From Streptantibioticus rubrisoli (lineage in GTDB: Bacteria > Actinomycetota > Actinomycetes > Streptomycetales > Streptomycetaceae), in contig NZ_JANFNH010000001.1 of NCBI RefSeq assembly GCF_024436055.1, forward strand, positions 124,001 to 188,000: a DNA stretch of 64,000 nt, written 5' to 3'. A program made the translations under genes and the position numbers. This document shows positions 35,746-44,955 of this stretch, in pieces. The notes below the pieces were generated by a model. It ran no database searches, was not told where the DNA came from, and worked only from the letters and a program-made list of their open reading frames with translations. The number at the start of each line of letters is the position of its first letter. Positions within the stretch are counted from its first letter, which is position 1.

Positions 35746-37329
35746 TTGAAACGCATTGCCGTGCTCGGCGCCACCGGCGCCCTGCTCGCGGGCACCATCG
35801 CGGCGGCCCCCGTGGCCACCGCCGGAGACCGGACGGCGGGCGGTGCCGCCCAGGGTGTGAGTGCCGAGGCGCGCGGGGTGGGCGTCGCGGCCGCGCGGGC
35901 CGCGAAGGCTGGTGTCCACTGGACCGACTGCCCGACAGCCTGGGGTTTGAAGTCGCCCATCCAGTGCGGGTACGTGACGGTTCCGATCGACTACGCCAGG
36001 CCCGACGGACCGTCCATCAGGCTCGCGGTGGACCGGGTCCGCAGCACCGGGACCCCGGCGCGGCGGCAGGGCTCGCTGCTGTACAACCCGGGCGGACCGG
36101 GTGGCTCCGGCATGAAGTTCCCCACCCGGGTGACCAGCAAGAACCCGCTGTGGACCAAGATGGCCCAGGCGTATGACTTCGTGGGCTTCGACCCGCGCGG
36201 AGTCGGCCACTCCGCGCCGATCAGCTGCGAGGACCCGCGCGCGTTCGTCAAGGCCCCCAAGGCCGACCCGGTCCCCGGTGACGCTGCGGACAAGCGGGCG
36301 CAGCGCAAGCTCGCCAAGGAGTACGCGGACGGGTGCGCGCAGCGCAGCGGGGCGCTGCTGCGTTATATGACGACGCCCGACACCGCCCGCGACATGGATG
36401 TCATCCGTGCCGCGCTCGGTGAGAAGAAGCTCAACTACCTTGGCGTTTCCTACGGCACGTACCTGGGCGCGGTCTACGCCACGCTGTTCCCGACCCATGT
36501 GCGCCGGCTCCTGGTGGACAGCGTCGTCAACCCCGACCAGAAGGACATCTGGTACCAGAACAACCTGAACCAGGATGTGGCCTTCGAGGGGCGGTGGAAG
36601 GACTTCGAGAGCTGGGTCGCCCGGTACGACAGCGTGTACCACCTGGGCGGCACCCGGGCCAAGGTCCAGCAGCAGTGGCTGGGGCTGCGCGCCACCGCCA
36701 AGCGCCGGCCGATCGGCGGTGTGGTCGGCCCCGCCGAACTGATCGCCTTCTTCCAGAACGCCCCGTACTTCGACCAGTCCTGGCCGATCATCGCCGACGC
36801 GTGGAGCAAGTATGCCGCTGGTGACGCCAAGCCGCTGATCAAGGCGGCGGGTCCGGACTACTCGAACGCGGCGACGGCGGAGAACTCCAACGCCGTCTAC
36901 ACCGCCGTGGAGTGCAACGACGCCCACTGGCCCACCAGTTGGGAGCGCTGGGACCGGGACAACACCGCGCTGAACGCCAGGTACCCGTTCATGACGTGGG
37001 ACAACGCGTGGATGAACCTGCCGTGCGCCACCTGGACGCAGCCGCAGCACACCCCGGTCGACGTCCGCTCGCACCAGGGGCTGCCCAACGTGCTGATCGT
37101 GCAGAGCACACGTGACGCGGCGACCCCGTACGCGGGTGCGGTGGAACTGCACCGCAGGCTGCGCGGCTCGGAGCTGATCACCGAGCGGGCCGCGGGCTCG
37201 CACGGTGTGACGGGCCTGGTGAACCCGTGCGTCAACGACCGGGTGACCGCCTACTTCGTGGACGGTCGGCTCGACGGTCACGACGTGGTCTGCGGCCCGC
37301 ACGCCGCGCCGGTGCCGAACGGCAAGTGA
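35746..37329 (+). CDS. Secreted tripeptidyl aminopeptidase-like S33 hydrolase
   Basis: 527 residues from TTG 35746, with GAGAGGGGA as ribosome site. The signal peptide (K-R start, A-L-L-A-G-T-I-A-A-A-P-V-A-T-A) is followed by an alpha/beta-hydrolase: N-P-G-G-P-G-G-S-G oxyanion loop, nucleophile in G-V-S-Y-G-T-Y-L-G, late acid in S-T-R-D-A-A-T-P, and His in A-G-S-H-G-V. This matches the Streptomyces tripeptidyl aminopeptidase (Tap/SlpD-E) family that trims N-terminal tripeptides outside the cell. Confidence 0.9.
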   Translation: MKRIAVLGATGALLAGTIAAAPVATAGDRTAGGAAQGVSAEARGVGVAAARAAKAGVHWTDCPTAWGLKSPIQCGYVTVPIDYARPDGPSIRLAVDRVRSTGTPARRQGSLLYNPGGPGGSGMKFPTRVTSKNPLWTKMAQAYDFVGFDPRGVGHSAPISCEDPRAFVKAPKADPVPGDAADKRAQRKLAKEYADGCAQRSGALLRYMTTPDTARDMDVIRAALGEKKLNYLGVSYGTYLGAVYATLFPTHVRRLLVDSVVNPDQKDIWYQNNLNQDVAFEGRWKDFESWVARYDSVYHLGGTRAKVQQQWLGLRATAKRRPIGGVVGPAELIAFFQNAPYFDQSWPIIADAWSKYAAGDAKPLIKAAGPDYSNAATAENSNAVYTAVECNDAHWPTSWERWDRDNTALNARYPFMTWDNAWMNLPCATWTQPQHTPVDVRSHQGLPNVLIVQSTRDAATPYAGAVELHRRLRGSELITERAAGSHGVTGLVNPCVNDRVTAYFVDGRLDGHDVVCGPHAAPVPNGK

Positions 37330-37340
37330 CGCCGGTCAGT

Positions 37341-37379
37341 CACGGTGCCGCGTTCCTGGAGCAGGAGCGCGGCACCGTG
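37341..37379 (+). terminator. Strong hairpin terminator after the aminopeptidase gene
   Basis: Perfect 12-bp outer stem CACGGTGCCGCG / CGCGGCACCGTG with an inner TCCTG-GAG-CAGGA stem, 11 bases past the stop. Confidence 0.75.
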
Positions 37380-37444
37380 CTGTTGACCGCGATCGGTCGG
37401 ACCGCGGCCCGGGGCACGGTGCGGCGGGGGACGTGACAGCCGTA

Positions 37445-37472
37445 TTGCCAGGCTCGGCTATCGCGATATAAC
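37445..37472 (+). promoter_or_regulatory. Promoter of the DUF1707 gene with overlapping palindrome
   Basis: TTGCCA (37445-37450), 16 bases, TATAAC (37467-37472), close to the housekeeping consensus. The 10-bp palindrome TATCGCGATA (37459-37468) overlaps the -10 and is a likely repressor site. Confidence 0.6.
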
Positions 37473-37518
37473 GTGAGTGTCGTCATGGTCCGCGCACGCC
37501 GTGGAAAAGGATGTCCTG

Positions 37519-38172
37519 ATGTCCGCGTCAGCCCCCGTACCCGCACCGCAACCCGCCAGGCTGGCCAAGTCCTCCGGTGCCGCGCCCGACCTGCGCGCCT
37601 CCGATGAGGAGCGCGACCGGGTGGCCGCCATCCTCGCGGACGCGCTGGCCACCGGACGCCTGGCGCCCGAGGAGCACGCCGAGCGCCTTGAGGCGGTGTA
37701 CGCCTCCCGTACCGTCGGCGAACTCGCGCCGATCACCCGGGACCTGCCCGAGCCCGCCACCGAACCGGCGCCCGCGGCACACCTGGACGCCGCGCCGGTC
37801 AAGGCGGTGTTCAGCAAGATCCGCCGTGGCGGCCAGTGGCCGGTACCGCCGCGCACCGAGGTCCGCTCCACCTTCGGCGCCGCGGTGATCGACCTGCGGC
37901 ACGCCGTCTTCACCCGGCGCGAGGTGGTCATCGACGCCCGTTCGTTCTGCGGCAAGATCGAGGTCCTGGTACCGGACAACGCCCGGGTCTACGACACCGG
38001 TACCGCCCTGTTCGGCAAGCGCTCGCTGCCCGGCGGCAAGGGGGCGCAGGACGAGGAGGGGCCGGTCATCCGGATCAACGGCCGATCGGTCCTCGGGCAT
38101 CTGCGGGTCGTGCGCGGCGGCTTCAAGCAGTACTGGCGCGACTTCCGCGACGCCTGGAAGTCAGGGGCGTAG
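37519..38172 (+). CDS. DUF1707 / LiaF-like domain protein
   Basis: 217 residues from ATG 37519. An N-terminal DUF1707 domain (L-R-A-S-D-E-E-R-D-R-V-A-A-I-L, then G-R-L-A-P-E-E-H-A-E-R-L-E-A-V-Y) is followed by a linker and a beta-rich C-terminal domain (S-T-F-G-A-A-V-I-D-L-R, V-L-V-P-D-N-A-R-V) like the cell-wall-stress LiaF/DUF2154 type. No membrane segment is visible. Role unknown; envelope-stress links are family-based. It overlaps the convergent epimerase gene by 12 bases. Confidence 0.85.
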   Translation: MSASAPVPAPQPARLAKSSGAAPDLRASDEERDRVAAILADALATGRLAPEEHAERLEAVYASRTVGELAPITRDLPEPATEPAPAAHLDAAPVKAVFSKIRRGGQWPVPPRTEVRSTFGAAVIDLRHAVFTRREVVIDARSFCGKIEVLVPDNARVYDTGTALFGKRSLPGGKGAQDEEGPVIRINGRSVLGHLRVVRGGFKQYWRDFRDAWKSGA

Positions 38173-39198
38173 GGCGGCCAGCCAGCGGTCCTCCGCCGCG
38201 TAGTCGAACAACTGCGGGTAGCTGCCGGCCAGTCGCGGGAAGACCGTGCGCCAGTCCCCGTCGCCCAGCGCGCGCACCGTCCACTCGACCGTGGACGGGA
38301 GCGAGTCCAGGTACGTGGTCACCGGGCGGTAGCCCAACTCCCGTTCGGCCGCGGACATGTCGAGCACCATGGGATACGGCGTCGACCACGGTGTGCCGCC
38401 CACGTTCTGAGATGTGGCCGGACCGTCCATGAGGACCGTCTCGCAGACGGTGCCCAGCACCGCGTCGACCGCCGAGCCGATCTCGGCCACGGTCGGCGGG
38501 TGCGGGTCGCCCGCGTTCAGCACCCGCGAACCGGGTCTGCTGGCGGCCAGTCGCACCAACTCGGCGATGTTGGAGGTGTGGACGGTGTGGAAACGGCTCT
38601 CGCCGCGGTACGCCAGCACACGCACCGGCCGGTGGTCCAGGGCCCGTTGGATGAAGTACAGCTCGCGCGGGAGCCGGTTGTACCGGCCGTGGACCGCGCC
38701 CGCGCGCAGCAGCGTCGTCGGCAACTGGCCGCCCGCCGCCAGTAGTCGGCCCTCCAGCGCGGCCTTGCGCGTCGCGTAGCTTCGCTCGCCGGGCGCCACC
38801 GTGCGCTGCGTCTCCGGCACCGGCACCGGATAGCGCGGGAAGCCGTCCGGTTCCTCCTGGGTGTCGAAGCCGCGGCCGCGCTCGTCCTCGTACACCGCCG
38901 CGCTGGAGATGACGACCGCCGAGCCGATCCGGTCCGCGATCCCGATGAGCTGTGCCGCGTCGCGTGTTCCGTAGGCCACGCAGTCGACGAGCACGTCGCA
39001 CCCGTCGCCCAGCGCCGCCGTCAGCGCCTCGGTGTCCGTCCGGTCGAGCGCCAGCGGCTCCACATCGTCCGGCCAGGTCTCGTCGCGCTGGCCGTGCAGC
39101 GAGGCGGCGCGCACCCGCCAGCCGTCCTCGGCGAGCACCCGGACGGCGGTCCGGCCGATCTGCCCCATGGCCCCGATCACGAACACGTCTGCGGTCAT
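38161..39198 (-). CDS. NAD-dependent epimerase/dehydratase-family protein
   Basis: 345 residues. The N-terminal Rossmann motif is G9-A-M-G12-Q-I-G15. An extended-SDR layout follows, with V-V-I-S-S-A-A-V-Y and, later, L-L-R-A-G-A-V-H-G-R-Y. A canonical Y-x-x-x-K is not obvious (E-R-S-Y-A-T-R-K has Y-x-x-x-K-like spacing), so enzymatic activity is uncertain. ATG 39198. Substrate unknown. Confidence 0.83.
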   Translation of the reverse strand: MTADVFVIGAMGQIGRTAVRVLAEDGWRVRAASLHGQRDETWPDDVEPLALDRTDTEALTAALGDGCDVLVDCVAYGTRDAAQLIGIADRIGSAVVISSAAVYEDERGRGFDTQEEPDGFPRYPVPVPETQRTVAPGERSYATRKAALEGRLLAAGGQLPTTLLRAGAVHGRYNRLPRELYFIQRALDHRPVRVLAYRGESRFHTVHTSNIAELVRLAASRPGSRVLNAGDPHPPTVAEIGSAVDAVLGTVCETVLMDGPATSQNVGGTPWSTPYPMVLDMSAAERELGYRPVTTYLDSLPSTVEWTVRALGDGDWRTVFPRLAGSYPQLFDYAAEDRWLAALRP

Positions 39199-39254
39199 GG
39201 CAGGGACGGTACGCGGATCGGCGGCCGCATCAACCGCTGTTCGCCGAACGCGGA

Positions 39255-39965
39255 TTACGCGGGCTTGCGCAGATGGTGGGAACCGCTGTGCGCCAACTCG
39301 GCCTTCACATCAGGGGCGTAGCGGTCCACGTACTCCTGGCCGGACAGTTCCATGATCGCGTACATGATCTCGTCGACGATCGAGCGCAGCACGTACCGGT
39401 CGTGCTCCATCCCCTCGAACCGGGAGAAGTCCAGCGGCCTGCCGAACCGTATCGTCACCCGGCGGATCCTCGGCACCAGCCGTCCCGGCGGCTGGATCTC
39501 GAAGGTGCCGATCATCGCGCACGGCACCACCGGTGCATGCGCCTTGAGCGCCATCACCGCAACGCCGGTGCGCCCCTTGTAGAGCCGTCCGTCGTGCGAG
39601 CGGGTGCCCTCGGGGTAGACGCCCATGAGCTCACCGCGCTCCAGCACCGCGAGCGCCTCCTCCACCGCCGGGCGCGCCGCCTTGCCGCCGGTGCGGTCCA
39701 CCGGGATCTGGCCCGCGCTGCGGAAGAACGAGGCGATCAGCGCGCCCTTCAGACCGGGGCCGGTGAAGTACTCCTGTTTGGCGAGGAAGGTGATCCGGCG
39801 CGGCAGCACCGCGGGCATCAGGAAGTGGTCGGAGAAGGAGAGGTGGTTGCCCGCGATGATCGCCGGACCCTCCTGCGGAATGTTCTCCAACCCTTCGATA
39901 CGCGGCCGGAACAGCAGCTTCAGCAGCGGCCCGAGCACCACGTACTTCAGCACGTAATAGAACAC
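39255..39965 (-). CDS. 1-acyl-sn-glycerol-3-phosphate acyltransferase (PlsC family)
   Basis: 236 residues. The acyltransferase signature N-H-L-S-F-S-D-H (H-x4-D) is followed by P-E-G-T-R-S-H-D-G and a hydrophobic N-terminal segment (L-K-Y-V-V-L-G-P-L-L-K-L-L). Transfers an acyl chain to lysophosphatidic acid in phospholipid synthesis, or a similar lipid step. ATG 39965. The next gene upstream is a tiny membrane protein 13 bases away on the same strand. Confidence 0.9.
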   Translation of the reverse strand: MFYYVLKYVVLGPLLKLLFRPRIEGLENIPQEGPAIIAGNHLSFSDHFLMPAVLPRRITFLAKQEYFTGPGLKGALIASFFRSAGQIPVDRTGGKAARPAVEEALAVLERGELMGVYPEGTRSHDGRLYKGRTGVAVMALKAHAPVVPCAMIGTFEIQPPGRLVPRIRRVTIRFGRPLDFSRFEGMEHDRYVLRSIVDEIMYAIMELSGQEYVDRYAPDVKAELAHSGSHHLRKPA

Positions 39966-39978
39966 TGCGGACGCCTCC

Positions 39979-40137
39979 TCAGGTCCGCCGGGTCAGTGCG
40001 GTGCCCGCGGTCAGCAGCCCCAGCACCACCCAGCCGAACCACAACCACCCGTTGCTGCCCAGCGCCACGGTGTACGCGGTGACCAGCACCAGGACCACCA
40101 ACGTGCACACCGTCATCGCCTTCGCGGATCCCGGCAT
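39979..40137 (-). CDS. Tiny two-helix membrane protein
   Basis: 52 residues from ATG 40137 (internal ATG at residue 8). Two hydrophobic helices (T-V-C-T-L-V-V-L-V-L-V-T-A-Y and W-L-W-F-G-W-V-V-L-G-L-L) are separated by a short G-S-N-G turn, and the C-terminus is basic. Ends 13 bases before the PlsC-like gene on the same strand. The coding look is good (hydrophobic pattern, G/C third bases). No function known. Confidence 0.65.
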   Translation of the reverse strand: MPGSAKAMTVCTLVVLVLVTAYTVALGSNGWLWFGWVVLGLLTAGTALTRRT

Positions 40138-40223
40138 CGCCCCAGCCACCTCCACAAGACCATCGTCGCCCCGCGGCGGTCCCCACCGCTACGGGGCGAC
40201 GACGACGTAAAGCGGACGCGCTC

Positions 40224-41198
40224 TCAGCGACCACGTCCCTGGAGCGAGGCCAGATAGGCGTTGTACGCCACCAGCTCCTGGTCCCCGTCCCGGTCCGCCG
40301 CCCGGTCCTTGCGCCGGGACTGCCGCTGCTCGGCGAGGTACCACTGCATGACCAGCGCGATCAGCACGATGACCGACGGGATCTCACTGAACGCCCAGGC
40401 GATCGCACCGCCCGAGTGCATGTCGGAGAGCGGGTCCACACCGAGCGAGGCGGGGGGATGCTCGAAGGTCTTGATCATCGGCTGGCTGGCCATCATCAGC
40501 GCGATACCGAAGAACGCGTGGAACGGCATCCCCATGAACAGCTCCAGGATGCGCATCACGTATCCCGGCCGGTGCGGTCCCGGGTCGACGCCCATGATCG
40601 GCCAGAAGAAGACCAGGCCCACCGCCAGGAAGTGCACCATCATCGCGATGTGCCCGACCTTGCTGCCCATCAGGAAGTCAAACAGCGGGGTGAAGTACAG
40701 CGCGTACAGGCTGGCGATGAACAGCGGGATGGTGAACGCCGGATGTGTGATGACCCGCATGTAGCGGCTGTGCAGCAGGGTCACCAGCAGCTCGCGCGGC
40801 CCCCTGCGACCGCGGCCCGCGGTGGGCAGCGCGCGCAGCGTAAGCGTCACCGGCGCGCCGAGCAGCAGCAGGATGGGGGAGAGCATGCTGATGATCATGT
40901 GCTGCACCATGTGCACGCTGAACATGACCATGCCGTAGTCGTTCAGCTTGGTGCACATCGTCACGCCCACGGTCAGCACTCCCGCCGTGAACGCCACCGT
41001 GCGCACCACCGGCCACTCGTCGCCGCGTCTGCGCAGCCGGACCACGCCCCACACGTACAGGCCGAGCGCCAGCAGGCAGCCGATCAGGAAGAACGGGTCC
41101 CCGCTGAACTGCAGGCCCCGCTGCCAGGTGAACGGCGGCATATCCATGTTCATGTGCATGCCGTGCATGCCCGACATGCCGTGCCCGCTGTGATCCAT
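40224..41198 (-). CDS. Cytochrome c oxidase assembly protein CtaG-like
   Basis: 324 residues from ATG 41198, AGGAGA 7 bases upstream. The first 20 residues hold seven Met and four His, a likely copper-binding tail. Then come seven or so membrane helices of the CtaG (caa3-CtaG) type with M-V-Q-H-M-I-I-S-M-L-S-P and M-V-H-F-L-A-V-G-L-V-F. The role in copper delivery to cytochrome oxidase is family-based. Confidence 0.9.
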   Translation of the reverse strand: MDHSGHGMSGMHGMHMNMDMPPFTWQRGLQFSGDPFFLIGCLLALGLYVWGVVRLRRRGDEWPVVRTVAFTAGVLTVGVTMCTKLNDYGMVMFSVHMVQHMIISMLSPILLLLGAPVTLTLRALPTAGRGRRGPRELLVTLLHSRYMRVITHPAFTIPLFIASLYALYFTPLFDFLMGSKVGHIAMMVHFLAVGLVFFWPIMGVDPGPHRPGYVMRILELFMGMPFHAFFGIALMMASQPMIKTFEHPPASLGVDPLSDMHSGGAIAWAFSEIPSVIVLIALVMQWYLAEQRQSRRKDRAADRDGDQELVAYNAYLASLQGRGR

Positions 41199-41274
41199 CC
41201 GCAACTCTCCTGTCGCGCCTCGCCCAGGGCGCCCCTTTGCAACCGTTTCGACCGGTGCGCCCGCACCAGACTAG

Positions 41275-41310
41275 AGCCGCCCCCGCCCGAGGCTTCGGGC
41301 CGGGGCGGCT
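41275..41310 (-). terminator. Hairpin terminator after pfkA
   Basis: AGCCGCCCC... / ...GGGGCGGCT, 15 of 16 pairs, loop GGCT, 27 bases past the pfkA stop on the minus strand. Confidence 0.7.
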
Positions 41311-41337
41311 CGTTGAACGCTCATCCGTGTCGCGGTC

Positions 41338-42363
41338 TCACAGAACGCACTCGGCTTCCACGTACCGCTCGGCCGGAACGGTCTTGAGGTGGTCGACGGC
41401 CTCGGCCAGCGGCACCAGCGTGATGTCGGTGCCGCGCAGCGCCGTCATCATCCCGAAGTCGCCGTTGTGCGCCGCCTCCACCGCGTGCCAGCCGAACCGG
41501 GTGGCCAGCACCCGGTCGTAGGCGGTCGGCGTACCGCCGCGCTGCACATGGCCGAGGATCACGGGGCGGGCCTCCTTGCCGAGCCGCTGCTCCAGCTCGA
41601 CCGACAACTGCCGGGCCACACCGGCGAACCGCTCGTGCCCGTAGATGTCGGTGCCACCGGTCTCGAACGGCATCGAGCCCTCACGCGGCTTGGCGCCCTC
41701 GGAGACCACCACGATCGCGAACTTCTTGCCCGCCGCGAACCGCTTGCCGACCACCTCGGTCAGCTCCTCGATGTCGAACGGCCGCTCCGGCACCACGATC
41801 GCGTGCGCACCGGCCGCCATGCCCGAGTGCAGCGCGATCCAGCCGGTGTGGCGGCCCATCACCTCGACGATCAGCACCCGCTGGTGGGACTCGGCGGTGG
41901 TCTTCAGCCGGTCCAGCGCCTCGGTCGCCACCATCACCGCGGTGTCGAAGCCGAACGTGACATCGGTCGAGGAGATGTCGTTGTCGATGGTCTTCGGCAC
42001 GCCCACGATCGGCAGTCCCGCGTCCGACAGCAGTCGGGCCGCCTTGAGCGTGCCCTCGCCGCCGATCGGGATGATCGCGTCCAGGCCGAGGTCCTTGACA
42101 TGGCCCTTGGCCCGCTCGACACCGTCGCGCAGATGCGCGGGCTGCACCCGTGACGAGCCGAGGATGGTGCCGCCGCGGGCGAGGATGCCACCGACCGCGT
42201 CCAGGTCCAGCTTGCGGTAGTCGCACTCCAGAAGACCCTTCCACCCGTCGTGGAAGCCGATGACCTCGTCACCGTGGTCGGCCACGGCGCGGTGCACCAC
42301 GGACCGGATGACGGCGTTCAGTCCGGGGCAGTCGCCGCCGCTGGTCAGCACACCAATACGCAT
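41338..42363 (-). CDS. pfkA: 6-phosphofructokinase
   Basis: 341 residues. N-terminal T-S-G-G-D-C-P-G-L-N, G-G-E-G-T at 101-105 (Gly in the position that favours ATP over PPi), P-K-T-I-D-N-D at 123-129 with the catalytic Asp, and M-G-R-H-T-G-W. Commits fructose-6-phosphate to glycolysis. The GEGT variant (usually GDGS) is common in actinobacterial PfkA. ATG 42363. Confidence 0.94.
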   Translation of the reverse strand: MRIGVLTSGGDCPGLNAVIRSVVHRAVADHGDEVIGFHDGWKGLLECDYRKLDLDAVGGILARGGTILGSSRVQPAHLRDGVERAKGHVKDLGLDAIIPIGGEGTLKAARLLSDAGLPIVGVPKTIDNDISSTDVTFGFDTAVMVATEALDRLKTTAESHQRVLIVEVMGRHTGWIALHSGMAAGAHAIVVPERPFDIEELTEVVGKRFAAGKKFAIVVVSEGAKPREGSMPFETGGTDIYGHERFAGVARQLSVELEQRLGKEARPVILGHVQRGGTPTAYDRVLATRFGWHAVEAAHNGDFGMMTALRGTDITLVPLAEAVDHLKTVPAERYVEAECVL

Positions 42364-42511
42364 TGCTCTCGCTACTCCTGCACCTGCAAGTCAACCGGCG
42401 ACCGGACCCCGTCGTCCGGAAGGACCCCGACAGCCTATCCGTACGGGGAGAACATCGGTCCGTCGTGCCGGTTTCGTCCGGATGACGGAATCCCAGGCTC
42501 CGCGGGGCGGT

Positions 42512-43243
42512 TCAGGCCGACGCCTCGGTGGCGGCGGCGATCCGCTCGGCGCGCAGCGCCTCGTACCACTGCTCGTCGACCGGCGGCAGCGCGTGCACGT
42601 CGAGCGCCAACTTCAGCAGCATGTCGGCGATCTGCGGGTTGCGGGCCATCACCGGGCCGTGCGCGTAGGTGCCGAAGACCGTGTCGCACCAGGCGCCCTC
42701 GGTGCCGTCGCCGGTGCCGTTGCCGCTGCCGAAGCGGAGCCGGGCGAACGGGCGGGCGCCGGGGCCGATGACCGTGTTGCCCTGGTGGTTCTCGAAGCCG
42801 GTCAGCGGCGGCAGGCCGAGCCGCTCGTCGATGTCGCCCATGATGTCGCCGACGTGCCGGGCGCCCTCGTTGCGGACACTGCGCACGTCGAGGATGCCCA
42901 GGCCAGGCTCGGGGTGGCCGAGGTCGTTGATGAACTCGGTGCCCAGGATCTGGTAGCCCGCGCAGACCGAAAAGACGATGGCACCGTTGCCCACCGCCCG
43001 GTTCAGTCCGCCGTCCCGGCGCAGCCGCTCGGCGGCCAGCCGCTGCGGCCGGTCCTCACCGCCGCCGATCAGGTAGATGTCGCCCGAGGTGGGGATGGGC
43101 TGGTCGGAGCGTACGTCGATACGGGTGACGGGGATGTGCCGCTGCTGGGCGCGGCGCTCCACCACCAGGACGTTGCCCTGGTCACCGTAGGTGCTCAGCA
43201 GGTCGGGGTAGACCCACACCAGGCGCAGGCTGGTGTCGCTCAT
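42512..43243 (-). CDS. gatD: Lipid II isoglutaminyl synthase, glutamine amidotransferase subunit GatD
   Basis: 243 residues from ATG 43243. Class I-like amidotransferase with nucleophile in F-S-V-C-A-G-Y-Q-I-L and a catalytic His in T-Y-A-H-G-P-V; I-Y-L-I-G-G-G-E-D lies upstream. With MurT it amidates D-glutamate of lipid II, needed for cross-linking. Follows murT by 38 bases in the same operon. Confidence 0.93.
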   Translation of the reverse strand: MSDTSLRLVWVYPDLLSTYGDQGNVLVVERRAQQRHIPVTRIDVRSDQPIPTSGDIYLIGGGEDRPQRLAAERLRRDGGLNRAVGNGAIVFSVCAGYQILGTEFINDLGHPEPGLGILDVRSVRNEGARHVGDIMGDIDERLGLPPLTGFENHQGNTVIGPGARPFARLRFGSGNGTGDGTEGAWCDTVFGTYAHGPVMARNPQIADMLLKLALDVHALPPVDEQWYEALRAERIAAATEASA

Positions 43244-43281
43244 GCTCGCAATCCTTCTGTAGGAGTCCTGGTACGGGCCGG

Positions 43282-44520
43282 TCAGTTGCCGACTGCTCGG
43301 CGCAGGTCCTGGAACGCCGTGTAGTTGGCGATGACCTCGATCTTGCCGGGTGGTGCCGAGCGCACCGCCTCGTCCACGTCGGCGCAGACCCGGAACTGCA
43401 GTCCGGCGACTTCGAGGCGGACCGCCAGGTCCAGCTTGCGGTCGCCGATCACGAAGATCGGGTGTCCGGCGAGCCGGGGATAGTCCACGTCCCACAGCCA
43501 CGAGGTGTCGGTGCCGTCCGCGCTGCGCGCGTTCACCGACAGCAGCACCGGGGCGGGCGGGCCGTCGATCAGCGAGAAGGTCTCCAGCCAGCCCGCGGGG
43601 TTCTTCGCCAGCAGCAGCCGCAGGTCACGGCCGAGGTAGGAGACCACGTCGTACCGTCCGGCGACCGCCTGCACCGCGTACATCCGCTCCAGCGCGATCT
43701 TGGGGGCCACCCCGAAGACCGCGGCGACGGCGGCCGAGGTGGCCGCGTTCGCCTTGTTGGCCCGGCCGGGAAGCTGCAGCTGGATCGGCCAGGCGACACC
43801 GTCGGGGGCGATCACGTAGTCGCCGGACAGCGCCCAGGTGGGCTGGGGGCGGCGGAATCCGCACTCGCCGCAGAACCAGTCCTCGGTGTGGCGCTGGAGC
43901 ACACCGCCGCAGGACGGGCAGGACCAGGCGTCGTCCTTCCACTCCTGGCCCGCGGCCACCCACACCACGGTCGGGCAGGAGGAGGCGGCCCAGGCCACCA
44001 GCGGGTCGTCAGCGTTGGCGATGACGATCGCCTCGGTGCCGGCCAGGCCCTCGCGCCACTTCTCGGCGAGCATCCGGGTCTCGCCCGCGCGGTCGAGCTG
44101 GTCGCGGGAGAGGTTGAGCAGCGCGATGGCCTTCGGCGACACATCGCGGGCGACGCCCGCCAGGTACTTCTCGTCGACCTCGATCACGCCGTACCGGGCG
44201 TCCGAGCCGCCCGCCAGGGCGGAGGTGATGCCGGCGGGCATGTTGGCGCCGAGCGCGTTGGAGACGACGGGACCGGCCGCCCGCAGCGCCTCGGCGATCA
44301 GGCGGGTGGTGGTGGTCTTGCCGTTGGTCGCCGACACCAGGACCACGTCCAGGTGCCCGGCGAGCCGACCCAGCAGCTCGGGGTCGAGCTTGAGGGCCAC
44401 CCGGCCGCCGATCACCGATCCGCTGCCACGGCCCGCGGCGCGCGACACCGCCGCCGCGGCCTTGCCCGCCGTCACGGCCAGCTTCGCCCGCGGCGACAGC
44501 GGCTCCGTGTTGCCTGCCAT
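43282..44520 (-). CDS. murT: Lipid II isoglutaminyl synthase, Mur-ligase subunit MurT
   Basis: 412 residues. Mur-ligase ATP site S-A-T-N-G-K-T-T-T-T-R, a four-Cys zinc ribbon (Cys201, 204, 217, 220) typical of MurT, and a C-terminal DUF1727 domain (V-L-L-S-V-N-A-R-S-A-D-G-T-D-T-S-W-L-W-D). Activates the D-Glu carboxylate for amidation by GatD. ATG 44520. Confidence 0.94.
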   Translation of the reverse strand: MAGNTEPLSPRAKLAVTAGKAAAAVSRAAGRGSGSVIGGRVALKLDPELLGRLAGHLDVVLVSATNGKTTTTRLIAEALRAAGPVVSNALGANMPAGITSALAGGSDARYGVIEVDEKYLAGVARDVSPKAIALLNLSRDQLDRAGETRMLAEKWREGLAGTEAIVIANADDPLVAWAASSCPTVVWVAAGQEWKDDAWSCPSCGGVLQRHTEDWFCGECGFRRPQPTWALSGDYVIAPDGVAWPIQLQLPGRANKANAATSAAVAAVFGVAPKIALERMYAVQAVAGRYDVVSYLGRDLRLLLAKNPAGWLETFSLIDGPPAPVLLSVNARSADGTDTSWLWDVDYPRLAGHPIFVIGDRKLDLAVRLEVAGLQFRVCADVDEAVRSAPPGKIEVIANYTAFQDLRRAVGN

Positions 44521-44955
44521 CGTCTTTCGATCCTCCTCGCGTTCGACACCGGGCCTCCGGGTGCGTTGTGCACCACCGCCTGGATGGGGGTGGTGTAGCG
44601 CGTCCGCCGGTGCCGCACCGCGGCTGGGATGCCCGCGCGGGCCGCGCCGGTCCGCCGGGGCGGAAGGCTTCGGTCGCGGATCAGCCTATCGAGTCCTCGG
44701 GCCGCCCCCGCACCGCGCCATGGCCTGCCCGGCCGGGGTACGCGATCCGCCGGGGGTCGCCGGCTGGGCGTTCGGCTTGCTGCTGGGCGGTGAAATGCCC
44801 TGTTTCGGGGTGGTGTTGGGGTTGGATCTTTGGTGCGTTGCGGGAGGTTCGGCACCTGGGGCCGCGGCGTTGCGGTTGCTCGCCGTCGCGCCGGACATCC
44901 GCATCCCGGGATCGCCGGGACGGCGGTCCCGGCGCGGCGACGTAACCTTGCCGCC
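44521..44955. other. Divergent non-coding region between murT and def
   Basis: About 435 bases without a credible gene. It holds CACCACC/GGTGGTG (44571-44595) near the murT start, a TAGGCT -10-like box for murT on the minus strand near 44684, and a perfect 9-bp hairpin CGCCGGGAC-4-GTCCCGGCG (44913-44934), 21 bases before the def start, that may affect def translation. Confidence 0.4.
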
